Positions 11,940-24,229 of a DNA stretch of 64,000 nt are shown piece after piece. The number at the start of each line of letters is the position of its first letter. Position 1 is the stretch's first letter. The notes under the pieces were generated by a model. The model was not told where the DNA came from and ran no database searches. It saw only the letters and a list, made by a program, of their open reading frames with translations. The position numbers were made by a program, and so were the translations under genes. Origin of the DNA: Gordius sp. MW1 (lineage: Eukaryota > Nematomorpha > Gordioida > Gordea > Gordiidae); contig OZ038526.1 of assembly GCA_964036665.1 (NCBI GenBank), positions 23,064,001-23,128,000 on the forward strand. Reading direction: 5' to 3'.

Positions 11940-13284
11940 GTTTAGAGGATCATCCCGAAGAATAATATTAGTTCGTGCCCCTTTCACCCACCTTTTTTGC
12001 CGTATATCTTTAAATCGTATATTTATGCGCGCATGCATGCATGAAGTGTACGAGGCTCTCACGATATTTAATAAATTATGATAATTTATTTTTCAATATT
12101 CTCATACACTATCGATACAAGTGTTTTTGATTATATTATGGTGTAAAATAAAAATATTCCCTAAAGTATTGTCAAACATTTATCAGCTTAAACATTGCCT
12201 AAAGACGACTCCTACTAGGGAGAAGGAAAACAAGCATCAATAAATTTAAAAATTATAACATCCAAACTGATGCTTACTTGTCTAAATAGCGTCTTTGGGT
12301 AAAATCATCTTCCCATATATAAAGCGCCTCAGCAGAGTTAACATGTTGGCTTACGCACGGTCGTCAATATTCTTTGAAACCGTTGAATATAATTTTCATA
12401 TTTTGTGATTTTTTGAACTTTAACTTATGTATATATTTTAAATGATTATATTAATTAAGGGCCATTGGTTTTAAACCTTTCGTAAATACTGCTTTTATCC
12501 TCCATTTAAAACTTTCGACTACTAACGGCCGAGTGTTGCTTTGCCTCAGACTTCACTTCTTAAATTGCACAGGTTTACATGAAAAAATATCCCCTAATCT
12601 GATATCTAATTATGATCGCTGAACAATAAATAGGATGTATCCAATCCTTCCCCAATATCTATTGACCTTTATAACCCTTCTTGATGCTAAATTTTTACTG
12701 CATTTTTCTTTTATTTTTATTAGTAGTTATATAATCATGTAAATCATTGATTAATCTACAGGGCCATAAAAATATGTATTTGATTTACTTTTGAATTTAA
12801 TTGTGTTAACCTAAATTCCTTCCCCTCATCAAACTTTTCAATATGTCTGGGAAAGTGGAATACATGATTTTAATGTGGTCGCACTCTCGCCCTTCCCTTA
12901 CTATCTCAATAATTTTCTACCGCGATGTGATTGGCTAGATAGGGGGGTAGGAGTGGAAGAGAAAAAGTGGAGAGAGAGAGTGAAATGTTGGTAAACATCA
13001 CATAAGTACTAGGTACTCCATTTCCTCATACTTAGTTGGAGAAATTTTAATGAGGTGAAGAAGTTTAAGTTGACACGGATCAATCTCAATATTAAAGTAA
13101 AAAAATCATTCCATAGCCTTGTTTTTTACTCGGCGATCTACAGGATTATATAACTATTAATATAAATGAATCAAAAATGGAGTTGAAATCTAGCTTTAAA
13201 AAGCGTTCCATTTTTTTAACCTAACATGTCTAAATAACGGAACTCTTAAAATCCTTGTCCGCACCTCAGTCTATTTACATAATT
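11940..13284. other. Intergenic, no gene recognised
   Basis: AT-rich sequence after the UBE2R polyadenylation signal, with one GA-rich stretch (about 12940-12985). No ORF with a recognisable domain on either strand. Confidence 0.55.
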
Positions 13285-14493
13285 AAAAACAATTTTAACA
13301 TTTAAAATATTAAATATTGTTTCTGCTCATCTGGTGAATTTTTACACCCAGACGTTTTAAAGTCGTACGAAGTTTTAAAAACTTTATTAGAATAAATTTT
13401 TAATTCAAAATTTAATACTAACAATTGACTTCAAGCATCCCTACCAACCAAATCAGAAGTATTAGGAATTCGTCCTCCCGGCAGCATATGGCTAGCTGCT
13501 TTTATATCCTCTTTTAATTCGGTCGAAAATTGAATTTTTAAGCTCACAACACATACCCTTTGCTAACTCAAGCCTTGGAGCTTTAAAATTTGAATGTAAC
13601 ACTCGGGACCATTTAACCTCAAAGTACGAGACAGACGGATTGGGATTCTGGACTTGTATCGCGCTCTGTTGATTACCTTTTATCGAGCAGCGATGATAGC
13701 CAGCATTACAACCTTAGGTCCCTCACTTTTGATGGTTCCGGTCACAAGTGGCTTGAAGCCTATCCCAGCATGGGAATGCTGCTTGACGACTTTAAGCTTT
13801 CTATAATAATTCCATAGCTTTAAGTTAGGGGATTAGTTACACTACACCAAAGAGTTCTCTTGTCGGAATTGTCTTACCGTAGTAGACGAATATGCCAGGC
13901 ACCCTCTACACTGCCATACAAACAAATACAAATATGTTAGGCACAATAAATTCAATTTATTAATTCAAGCTGTCCCTAAAAAGGCTAAAATTTCTTCAAT
14001 CCCTGAGCCGTTGGATCCCTCTCTGGATGGTAGGATGCGCCCTGACGGCTCTTCTCTAGTCCTCTGGCAAAATGGCCTATCCCTCAAATGGGATTTTACT
14101 TGTATTGACCTATTTGCCCCTTCCCCTTTTAATTATGACCCTATCGCTATTGCAGAAGCGTGTAAAATTACAAAATACTCTGCCCTTTTGGCATCCAACA
14201 TTTTTATCCCTGTTGTTGCCTCGTGCTCTAATTCATTCGGTAAACAGGCAATGTAATTTTTTAAATTGTAAAACGCTCACCGAAATCTAAAATTTCCGCG
14301 TCCTTTTTATTTAGGCAACAACTAGGGATTCTTGTTGTACGATACAACTTTAAATCATTTACCGACTGATGGCCTGTTTTAGAAGATAATGATATAGATC
14401 TTTGTATTTAACCCATATGTCTTTTTTTGTATTACGCTTATGTATCTAACTTTATTTTCGTGACAATAAACTTTTTAACCATAAAAAAAAACG
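13285..14493 (+). mobile_element. RLE-type LINE, 5'-truncated diverged relict
   Basis: Aligns by eye with the 3' half of the LINE at 41258-44922, from the stretch after the RT core (CATCCCTACCAACCAAATC at about 13436) through the endonuclease region (CCTGACGGCTCTTCTCTAGT at 14041, encoding RPDGSSLV, and GGGATTTTACTTGTATTGAC, encoding WDFTCIDLFAPS). It ends in AATAAACTTTTTAACC and a short A-run (about 14484-14492). Multiple indels break the frame. The readable piece at 14011-14256 keeps the PD...D signature of the restriction-like endonuclease. Its divergence from the pair at 36-45 kb marks it as an older insertion of the same family. Confidence 0.82.
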
Positions 14494-15699
14494 TATAAAA
14501 ATTCAGTTAAATGGTTGATTTTAAGTGATAAGTAGCCTCCACGTTTTGGGTATATAAACTATTATCTACGCTTTGCTTATAGATGGTAATTAGATAAATG
14601 TGAATTATCGGCTAAGAGGTAAAAATACAAATCAATCTTCTTCTTCTTTATCAGTTCCACAGTGGGGTTTGATTTGATTAGTTTCTTCCATCTTAATCGG
14701 GTGAGTGCCGTATTCTTTTGTATTACTTTATCGACTTGCCCTTTCCACGTGACACGGGGTCGTCTTCTTCCTCTCTTCCCCGGTACCTTCATGTCCATTA
14801 CTTTTCGAATTACGTCATTTGTGTCCCTTCTTAGTATATGCCCATACCACCTTAGCCGATTTTCGTTAATCATGTTCGCCATAGGTTGAATACCCATTTT
14901 GTCATGAGAAAGTCATTCGTCATATGGTCGAGCTTAGTATACCCCAAGCTCCACCGTATCATTCTCATCTCTGTGGCATTTAATAGCTTTCCTTCCGTGG
15001 TGTTTAATGCCCATGTTTCACTTCCATAGTGTAACACCGTTCTTACGATGGATTTGTAAGCTTTGCTCTTCAACCATATTGGCATTTTCTTGTCGCACAT
15101 TACACCGGATTCGCCATTTAAGCCATCCTTTTTGTATCCGGGCATTGACTTTCGTTGCGCAACCTCTTTCTTGATGTAGCATCGAGCACTTTAGATCAGT
15201 GGCGTAGCTAGGGGGGGGCCCAGGGGGCCCGGGCCCCCCCCAAGAGCAAAAACCGGGCCCCATGGGCCCCCCCAAGGGAAAAATCGTGGGCCCCCGGGCC
15301 CCTTCCACCATTATTTTTTTTTTATCTTAATTAAGAAACAACATAAAGATTATTATTATTGTTTCTGAATAAAAGTTTTAATTAACGAGTTTCAAAGCCC
15401 AAATATTTGTTTAATAAATGCAATTACAACGGTTAATAGCCTAATATTAACTTTAAATGATATTAGAAATGAGGACCACTATCAAATTCTTTATAATAAA
15501 GCAAAAGATTTAGCTGCAATTTTTGATTTATTACCTTCTAAACGTATTAAAAAACCAAAAAATATGACACATTTTACTCTTTTGAATCGACTAATTCATT
15601 AATTGATTTCAAAATTGATTTATATCATCCTATCATTGATAAAATAATAGCAGAATTAAACATAAGATTTTAGGAAATTAATTGTACCCTTCATCCTTT

Positions 15700-16111
15700 T
15701 GCAATAAATCTCTTTTATCAGAAATAATTAACCATTATGAATTAAAACTGGAAGACGGCGAAATAAATATGGCAACATTTTTTGTAAAACATTATAACTC
15801 TTTATCTTCAAATAAAATAAAATGCAATGATATTTTTTCACTTGCCCTCAGTAGTGTTTCCAAATTGTATTATTTTGCTTAAAATAATTTTAACTATCCC
15901 AATAACTTCAGGTTCATGCGAAAGATTGTTCTCACTGCTAAAACGGATTAAAATTTATCTTCGTTCCACAATTGGACAAGATAGGTTATCTTCCTTAGCT
16001 TTATTGAGCTTAGAACATGACTTTATAAATGTTATTCCCCCGGATGATATTATAAATTCGTTTGCAACATCGAGTAAAAGGCGTAATGAACTACTACTAT
16101 TAAAAGACTAA
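15700..16111 (+). pseudogene. hAT transposase C-terminal fragment
   Basis: The frame at 15827-16111 reads TIPITSGSCERLFSLLKRIK followed by LRSTIGQDRLSSLALLSLEH, the hAT C-terminal dimerisation motif. Upstream, another frame at 15682-15882 carries the preceding segment, so a frameshift separates them. No N-terminal BED or TTF zinc finger is visible. It lies inside the hAT at 15197-17357. Confidence 0.8.
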
Positions 16112-16354
16112 ATTTAATATTTAAAATTATCTGGGCTTTTAAACTTGTTTTAAGCTTTTTAACACTTTCAAAATATATTAAAATATTATTTAATTTACAA
16201 AAATTCCATCCTAGTTTCAATTTAATTGTTTATCTCACATGCTTATTGTTTAACATATCTTGCATATTTTTATGTACCACATGCACATATAGAGCCAATA
16301 ATTTTCCAAAAAATTGTTTGTACACCATTTTTCCCCCTTTTTAGTGATATCCCA

Positions 16355-16594
16355 TCATAAGTTTGATAAATTAATATTAATAACAAATTCCTGAATTTTA
16401 TAGACAATTGTTAAAGCATCCAAACTTTCAAGGGATAAAAATCCCCAAAAAATTTCTTTTGGTGTGCCATTGAATTCAACAAAAGGTACACAAACGCTAA
16501 GTTGTTCTGTGCATCTCACATCTCTAATTTCATCTAAAATTGTCAAATAAAATTTTGATTCATTTAATTTTGACAGAATATTTTTAAGGTTCAT
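16355..16594 (-). pseudogene. hAT transposase catalytic-core fragment, opposite strand
   Basis: The - strand frame includes ILDEIRDVRCTEQLSVCV and FVEFNGTPKEIFWGFLSLES, resembling the DE-ST-D...TEQLS...R segment of ZMYM1-like hAT transposases. Its orientation is opposite to the C-terminal fragment of the same element, implying an internal inversion or a second broken hAT inside the first. Confidence 0.65.
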
Positions 16595-19500
16595 TTAGCC
16601 GTTAAATTTATTAGTTCTTTTTAATTTTTAGGTGGTGTAGGGGGGGGGGGGGGGGGGGTTGTGCAAATATATCTATAATATCAAGGGGCAATAACTTCTA
16701 AATACTAATTATAATTTCATAATTAATTTTTTATATCTTATGTTATAATTGCGCCTTTTGAGGATCTAACCTAAAAAAGGCTTTTAAATGTTCTCATTGT
16801 TTTCCTGATATAAATGCTGCCTGAAAATGCTGCCAATATTGCATATTTAAAATTAAAATTTGTTATATATATGGCCAAGATTCTTTGGGTTGTGGCAATA
16901 ATTTTTATAAAAACTTTGTTATATAGTTTTTAACTATTTGCATTATTTTTTAAAATGTCAACGATTTCTTGTCAATATCCCCATTCCACTTTTACCCTTA
17001 CAAACTTATTATACCATGTGAAATTTTCTACATTGTTTTAACTACATCACTTTGTTTTATTTATGAATAAATTCTATTAATTTTATGCCCTATAAACATG
17101 AGGGGACATATTAGTGTGATATAAATAGAAAATATACACAAAGAGTAGCGGAATTTTAAGTTTGTCCAACGTTTATGAAAGAAAATTTTTTTAATTGCAT
17201 TTGACCCATGGTCGTATTTAGGTTTTGGATTGGGCGGGGGGGCAAAACATATTTTTTAATCTTAAAGGTGTGGGTAGGAAAAATTTTCTGTCCCCCCCCC
17301 CCCCTCCTATTTGACCAGCTCAGCCCCCCCAAGGCAAAAAGGCTAGCTACGCCACTGCTTTAGATGGTCACCTAACGAAGGGTTGTTCATTTTAATGTAT
17401 ACCGTTTTTCGATCGTTGACCTTTAAACCATATCCTAAGGGCTTTGACCATTTTCGGCTTCTTCGAGTACTTTCTCCCTGTTTCCTCGCATAGTACTATT
17501 TCATCGGCATATAGCATACACCGGGGCGATCGCTTTTGAATGTCTCTCGTTATCGTGTCTATAATTATATTAATACTAAGGGACTTAAAGCAGATCCTTG
17601 ATGTAATCCAATTTAACCGGAAAGGATTTAGAGTCTCCAACTGTCGTCCTAACGCAAGTGTTTGAGGCTTCATAAATATTAAGCGGTATATATGCGCCAG
17701 AGATATTTTGTTTTCTCAGGCACCACCATATTAATTCGCGGGGGACCGTGACATAAGCTTTCTCCAAGTCGATAAAAACCATAGTAGGGTCATTCCTCTT
17801 TTTACCCTACTAATCCTCTTTTTACCCTACTTATCCATCATTTGTCTTAGTGCGAAGATTGGGTCGATTGTGAATTTGCCGGCCACAAATCCGAATTGGT
17901 TAGCCTATATTTCCACCTCGTTTTTCAGCCTTGTTACTAAGATCCTTTCCATAAGCTTCATGGAGTAGCAAGTTAGCTTGATACCTCTGTAATTGCCACA
18001 GTCATGAGGGTCTCCTTTGCCTTTAAACAGGGTATAATCGTGCTTGCTCTTCATTCATTAGGAATTCCCTCTTCTACCAATATCTTGTTAAGGAGATTCA
18101 TAATGGTGGTAACTCCTTCTTCATGACATCCGAGTAATGCTTCCATAGATTCCATCTGGGCCATTTGCTTTACCTTTTTGCATCTTGCTCGTTTGTGTCA
18201 ACTTCATCCTCCTGAAAGAGTTCGACCATATTTATATTTGGTTCAATTTTGAGAAGGGAATCCTTGCCATTTGCAATGTTCATAAGTTTCTTAAAATAAC
18301 CTATCCACCTTTCCATCACCTCCTTCGGCTTTAATAAGTTTTGACCCATCTCATTTTTTACTATTTTAATAACTCCGACACCGCGTCTTCTCCCTCATCT
18401 TGGCCAATTTGTACATAAGCCTATCGCCCCCTTTATGATCGTTTGCCATCTCGGTGTACGCGGCATTCTTCGCTATTGCAACGGTCTTTTTTGCGACCCT
18501 CTTTAGGTCCCTATACTCTTGATATTCCTCCTAATTTTTTGATTTATGCAACCGTCTATATAGATTCTTCTTTTAAATCCCTAACCGATAGACACCACCA
18601 CCATAGATCTCAATTCCGAGCTTCACCTTCTTTGGTCTGTCCCAGAATACGAATCGCTGTTTCCTTTATGTCCTTAGATAGTGTAAGAAAGTGATAAAAA
18701 GAATATGAAAAGTATCTCTTTAAATTAATTATTAATGATAGAAAAGGTAAAAGAATTAAGTTTTAACAATTATCATGTTATTAAATATTTTACTTACCTT
18801 AACTTTAATTTATGTTTTATGAATTTATTTCAATAATAATTAATCCCAAGTAACCGCGCGAATTAGTGAAGCGAAATTATATATATCTAAAATGAAAAGG
18901 GAAAAACTACAGCTGTTCTATACGAACAAAGACAATAATTAACCAATAATAACGCGCGTATGGATATTTACATGTATATCTACGCGTCTGTATATAGATC
19001 CGAGTTAAAATGCGTAAGAGCAATGGGGAGGGGGAGAGGGACTACGCGTATACAGACTTTTATAAATATGCAAACTAAGATGGGGGGGGGGGGGGTTTTG
19101 TGTGAGTGTGCCATGATACAACATTCTCCACAAAGAGCATACATTTCCCGTACTCTCTTGCAAGCGCAGCTGTGCTTTCTACTCATAATGTAGTCAGCGA
19201 CTACAACAGATAGCGATCCCAATCGTCGTCTACGTCCCTTTGAAACTTCCTTGCACCCAAGAGTGAGGAGGTTTTTTGATGGTATTTTTTTTCGTCGACG
19301 TATCCTTTAACCTCACGTATCGAATTCGAGGTTCGTAGACCTTTCTACTTTCGGGAAATATTCTTCGAGCAATCATAATAAGGGGTCGATGTTGCCTGGC
19401 GATTTCTTCTCTCGGTACTACTTTGCGATCCTTGATACTATATAAGTCCTTTCGCCGTATAAGCAAATAGTCAATTTAACTAAAATGATTTCTACTTCCA

Positions 19501-20250
19501 TCGGTCACAATATGATCTTCGCGTTTTTGAAAATAGGTGTTAACGATCGCCATGTCATATGCTTGGCATGGAGAAGTTTTTTCCCTTTTTGTTCTTCACA
19601 CCATGCCCGTAGCCCCATGATTGCGTTCATACCCGAGGCGTTCTTTCAAGTTAGCGTTGAAACCCGCCCAATAATTAGCCTTTCTTCCTGTCTGATTTCT
19701 TGAATTTCCTTTTCCAATGAATCGAAGAATATGTCTTTCTCTGATTTCATACACCCAATAAGTGGAGCATACGCGCACAGAACGGGGAGGCCCTCTTGAT
19801 CTGCAATCTTCATCCACATCAGCCTGTAGAAACAACGCTACTTCTCCCACCTTGTCCTTGAACGATTCGCTTAGAACGTTACCGACCCCATTTTTACGAT
19901 TTGGTGACCCACTATACAATAGTTTGTAGCATTCTCCTAACTCCCGAGCTTTGGTTCAGTTCCGCCTCGTCTCCTATGTACCTTTCTTCTTTTTAGCATT
20001 TGCGCGACCTCGATGAACATCCACGTCAACGTTCCCACATTCCAGCACGTTATTCGTATTCTTTCCACAACCAATTTCCTTAACCGCCTTCGTTGTGAGT
20101 TGGGCAGTAACCTTAGTGTATTTTTCACATTGCAGGGGCGGGGTAAGCAGTGCACGTCGTTTGTGGAAGACGCCCTTGGTTTCTCTTGGAAATTTTTGTT
20201 TGAAACTATCATGATTTTGGAGTTGGTTTTTATAGCCGGTTTCCGATCAA

Positions 20251-22990
20251 ATCAACACAATACATAAATTGTATAGCAATTAATACCCGCCTTAATCTTT
20301 CCTGGACTTATTATTATAATATAAGAGGAAAACATTTGAGCTAATAATGACTATTCTAGCCCTACCCTCTAAATGCTATACTTTTGCAGAAAAAAAAATA
20401 AAGAATCACACAGGTCTACAAAAATCCATTTTGCAATCGGATCCATAATTCTGATAGAAAATTTTGCGCTGAACAATGATCTCTTCTAAGTTATCTTTCC
20501 AAAACTTCTGTTTTTTAGATAAACGAGGTTGAAGGTGCAAAAAATGGCCATATTAACTTTTTTAAGGCTATATTGCCATGGCATTTTAATTTATACTAAA
20601 AAATATTAATTTATTTCTCTAGATTAAAGTTTCATCTATAGGTCCATTATTTTAGATTTTTGTTTCACCTCAATATTTAAATTTATTCCCCTTACCTTAC
20701 CCCTTCACCTTATTATAATTCGTACTACTATGGTTGGAAAACGGATTACATTAGAGTACATACTACGTACGCGTTGTTTACTAATGCATCACTCCATCCC
20801 ATCACTTACTCTACCCCCTTTCTCCTCCACCGCCCCATCACGTGTGCTTGGATAGATATGGGGGCGGGAATGTTCTATTGTTGAACGAGAATAAGTTAAG
20901 AAACAAGAGGGAGGAAGTAATCAACTAATTTATCCTAATCCAATCTTTCAAAATTTAATTTTAAATAATATTTTTATTTTCATTAGTTTCTGAAAAAGTA
21001 CTTTAAAAGTTGGGTGACCTGTAGGTCACACTGGCACATGTCGGGTTAATTAAAATTTCCATTATTTCCAATTCTTTAAACAAATGTAATAATTCATAAT
21101 CTTTAAAAAACTTGCCTTTTTATTGAAACCTTTATTGTAATTTATTGGTAACTACCTTTAGGTGTGAAGTTAAGTGGTGTACTATTGATAGAAATGACAT
21201 GTTCCAGATAAAGATTGTGCATCAAAGATTTTTAAATAAAATAATTTGCTTTTCTCACTTTTTTTTTATTTATATGTTAAATTAAATGAATCAAGAAAAG
21301 AATTTATATTGTGTAAAAAATTTAAAGGTCAATATAGGAGACCGAGAGTTCTAGGCCGAGACAAAATCGAATAATTACTTATGGCCTGATGTGAAAAATT
21401 TATTGACTGTTATTCTGAAGGTTGTTGACAAAATTTGCCCCACTTTAAGAAAAATTTGGTCGACAGACGTTTCTAAAAAAAGTTCTACAAAGTCAAGATT
21501 GAACCCCGCCCAAATACTTATAAAACTTTGCATCGATAGTTTAAACCCGAAAAATCATTGGTTTTAAAAGCAGATTTTTTCGTTAAAAATCAAACTCACC
21601 CGTTCCGCAATAATTAATTATAATATAATATTCCCTACTCCCTATTTCCTCTTTTCCACTCTTTCTTTTCGCCTATGCTAAATATTTTATTATTAAAATT
21701 TAGGGTAAAAACAATATATAATTATAAGCTTAAAGTTAGATATAAATTTGCAGAAGTACAATTTGTGCCCGCCTCTTATTTTCTAGACCCTTTTCGTTTG
21801 CACTATCCATTCCCCCCCCCCCAAGTGGATAAATATGGCAAGATTAAAAATCGTATAACATAAGCGTTTGATTTTAAAATTTAAGTAATTTACAAATTCC
21901 TGTCTTGTTTTTATTTTTTTATTAAACTTATAGATTACAATAAATTGCAATTTAAATTTTTTTAAATAAAATAATATAGGGATCTAGAGAGAAGGGGGGG
22001 GGGTGAAAGAAGAGGAGTAGTAATTATAAGTTAGTAAAATAGGGAAGGGAGACAAAAAGTCTGGGGCGAATATACCTTATTAAATCGATGGAGTAGGTGA
22101 AATTTTGATAAATATTATTAATTTGGCTAAAGCAAAAAAATTCTATGTTTTTCCTCTATCATTGTTTATAGCTTAGAATCTTTTCTTCAAATTTTTTGAT
22201 TTGTTACCTCGGTACGCGATGCAACTTTAAAAGGGGGCAAAAATGCTAATTTTTGCAACTTTGAACCCGATTATTTTAAAATGTTTATGTATAAGAAAAA
22301 TACGAAAAACATATTCTTGTTCACCTCCAAAAACTCAATAAAAGTAAAATAACCGTTTTCCCAGTGTAATTGTTAATATATAATTTCTACCTGGGCCTTT
22401 ATTATTTTTTCAAAGTGACCAAATTTTGCTAGAATTTGTATGTGCCATTCCATGACAAATCACAACGTTTTCGACTGACCATCTCAAATTTGCATAATTT
22501 TTGGTGAGGGTATAGGCCTCATTTATTGTAAAATTTTTAGCTGGGCAAATACTTTTTGAGTTATGGACGTTTAAAGGGCCAAAATCACGCTCGGGAGCGT
22601 TTATAGATTTTACTATTTTCGTCACATTTTTGAAAGTAATGGCGTTATTCACTTAAATTATGGTGCATTTTAATCCTAAAAAATTCTCTACTGAAATAAT
22701 TTAACAAAAAACCTCAAACTTTGGCTGTTAATTTTGTGGTAAAATTAGTGAAAAATCACAAAAACCTATTTTGATCCCATATGAAATCACCAATTTTACA
22801 GTGTGGACTCCTTTATGACCCATTATCAGATTTCAATCGTCAAAAGTTTGGGGTCGGCTAGAGATGGTCAAGAATTCGATTAATTACATTTTTACAAAAA
22901 ATGTTTCTAAATGGGGGTATAATCAATTATTAGAAGAACATATTATGATGTTTGTCTTTTATCAAATCGCAAATTTATAATGAATACATT
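20251..22990. other. Intergenic, no gene recognised
   Basis: AT-rich. At 20257-20286 the motif AAATTGTATAGCAATTAATA occurs, a variant of a palindromic motif repeated elsewhere in the window (see 44925-45600). At about 22224-22275 a short segment (GGGGGCAAAAATGCTAAT...TTTGCAACTTTGAACCC) recurs near 62336, marking an uncharacterised dispersed repeat. C and G tracts occur near 21810 and 21995. Confidence 0.5.
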
Positions 22991-23880
22991 AGAGAACTGC
23001 ACGGGTGACCCGAAACCCGACCCCATAGGTTGAAAATTTTTGAATGCTTTCGGGTAGGGTCGGGTTGCAAATTTTAATATGCTTTCAAGTCGGGTTGGAT
23101 TTAAAGGGTCGGGTCAAAGGTTATAAATCTTACATTGCAAAATACACGGGACCTATCTTTTAAATTAATGTTATTATGTATAATATTTTTAATTAATATT
23201 CATAAAGCAAATAAAAATATTGTTTTTCATAGATTTACAAATCCCGATAATCTATGAAGAACATTGATTATGAGGGTAAAAATCTTCTAAAAAATAAATA
23301 AAAGTACGTTTAAATTTATTAAATGATTCATTGGCAAAACAATATATTTCAAATTATATGTGACCCGATATTGTAGATGCTATCATATTTATATATCTCT
23401 ATAATAAATATCAAAGATAATTCACTAATCAAAATCTGTGGTATCAGTTTTATAAATCGCACAATTTGTCGATTAAATTTTAAACACCCTCATGGGCGTA
23501 GCAAGGCTTAATATTAGGGGGGGGGGGGCAATAATGATTAATGGAAGAACAAAATAACCATTTTTTAAATTTTCGCCGTAATTTGATAAAATATCTCAGA
23601 TTCCCTGGATTTAGAGGGGGGGGCAGCCGCCCCTCCTTGCCACCTTCTGGCTACGCCCATGCACGCAGCAATTTTTCCTGCTCTCGCGTTGGATACCAAA
23701 ATTTGAAACAGGTTTGGAAGGGATTCGGTTAAAAATTTTAAACGCTTTCGGGTCGGGCTGGGTTCGGGGTGAAAATTATAAAATGCCTTTGCGGGTCGGG
23801 TTGAAAATTTCAAAATGCTTTCGGGTGGGATTCGGGTTGAAAATTAAAAAAAAATTCGGGTCATGTTAGGGTTGAAAAAA
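22990..23880. mobile_element. GC-rich hAT-like element remnant
   Basis: Starts near AGAGAACTGCACGGGTGACC and is littered with GGGTCGGGTTG-type motifs at both ends (22990-23120 and 23730-23880), like the elements at 50348 and 60961. A matching right terminus is not seen, so it is truncated or decayed. The MITE at 23491-23661 sits inside it. Confidence 0.45.
23491..23661. mobile_element. hAT-type MITE, 171 bp
   Basis: Ends CATGGGCGTAGC and GCTACGCCCATG are inverted and match the MITE at 6145-6308, again with long G tracts inside. The flanking octamers (AACACCCT and CACGCAGC) do not match, so the target duplication is lost or the copy is old. Confidence 0.7.
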
Positions 23881-24229
23881 ATGGGATTAAAAATAAACTT
23901 AAATTTTGATCTTTTTTCTGCGTGATGGGCAATTTTCCGATTCTTCAACTAATTAAAGTTAATTCTAAGGTTATTTAACATGTCCAGAACCTTATTATAT
24001 AAATATTTCCAGTATTCTTGCCTCTTTTAAAACAAATATATACCAAGTTAGTTATTTTCAGGGTTGAGCCATTAGGAATCAATCTTAAATAAATTCAAAT
24101 TTTCCCATCAAGTTATAAAATCATAACTTTTAAAAGTTGTCACCCAACTAAATATGGTTTAGAGGCAGAAGAACACCTTGGGACAACATTAAAAATAAAT
24201 AATGCAAATACTTTTAACGCATGCACAGC
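23881..24229. other. 3' flank of the SLIMP-like gene
   Basis: AT-rich and non-coding; presumably the 3' UTR and beyond for the - strand gene. I see no convincing AATAAA on the - strand close to the stop codon. Confidence 0.4.

Larger units (their letters stand above)
15197..17357 (+). mobile_element. hAT DNA transposon inserted in the RTE LINE
   Basis: Ends are CAGTGGCGTAGCTAGG and CTAGCTACGCCACTG, with G/C homopolymer tracts just inside. The 8-bp target duplication CTTTAGAT is perfect (15189-15196 and 17358-17365), and the interrupted LINE resumes in register on both sides. Transposase remnants are present in both orientations (15700-16111 on + and 16355-16594 on -), so the interior has been rearranged. 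Decayed and non-autonomous. Confidence 0.93.
14637..20250 (-). mobile_element. RTE-clade LINE, near full length, split by a hAT
   Basis: Read on the - strand it starts near CGGAAACCGGCTATAAAAAC (about 20245) and ends with GATAAAGAAGAAGAAGATT near 14637. Endonuclease sequence (RITCWNVGTLT) lies in 19596-20212, RT sequence in 17392-17782 and the C-terminal part (GSETWALNTTEGKLLNATEM) in 14577-15145. The part order matches the + strand copy at 57540-60525. The hAT at 15197-17357 interrupts it. The RT catalytic motif reads YADE instead of YADD and the frame is broken many times, so it is inactive. Segment 18440-19500 is the endonuclease-to-RT linker and holds no separate gene. Confidence 0.85.

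Noticed and set aside
18443-20267. Several + strand ORFs in 18.4-20.3 kb
   Set aside because: Antisense frames of the - strand RTE LINE; no independent coding signature.
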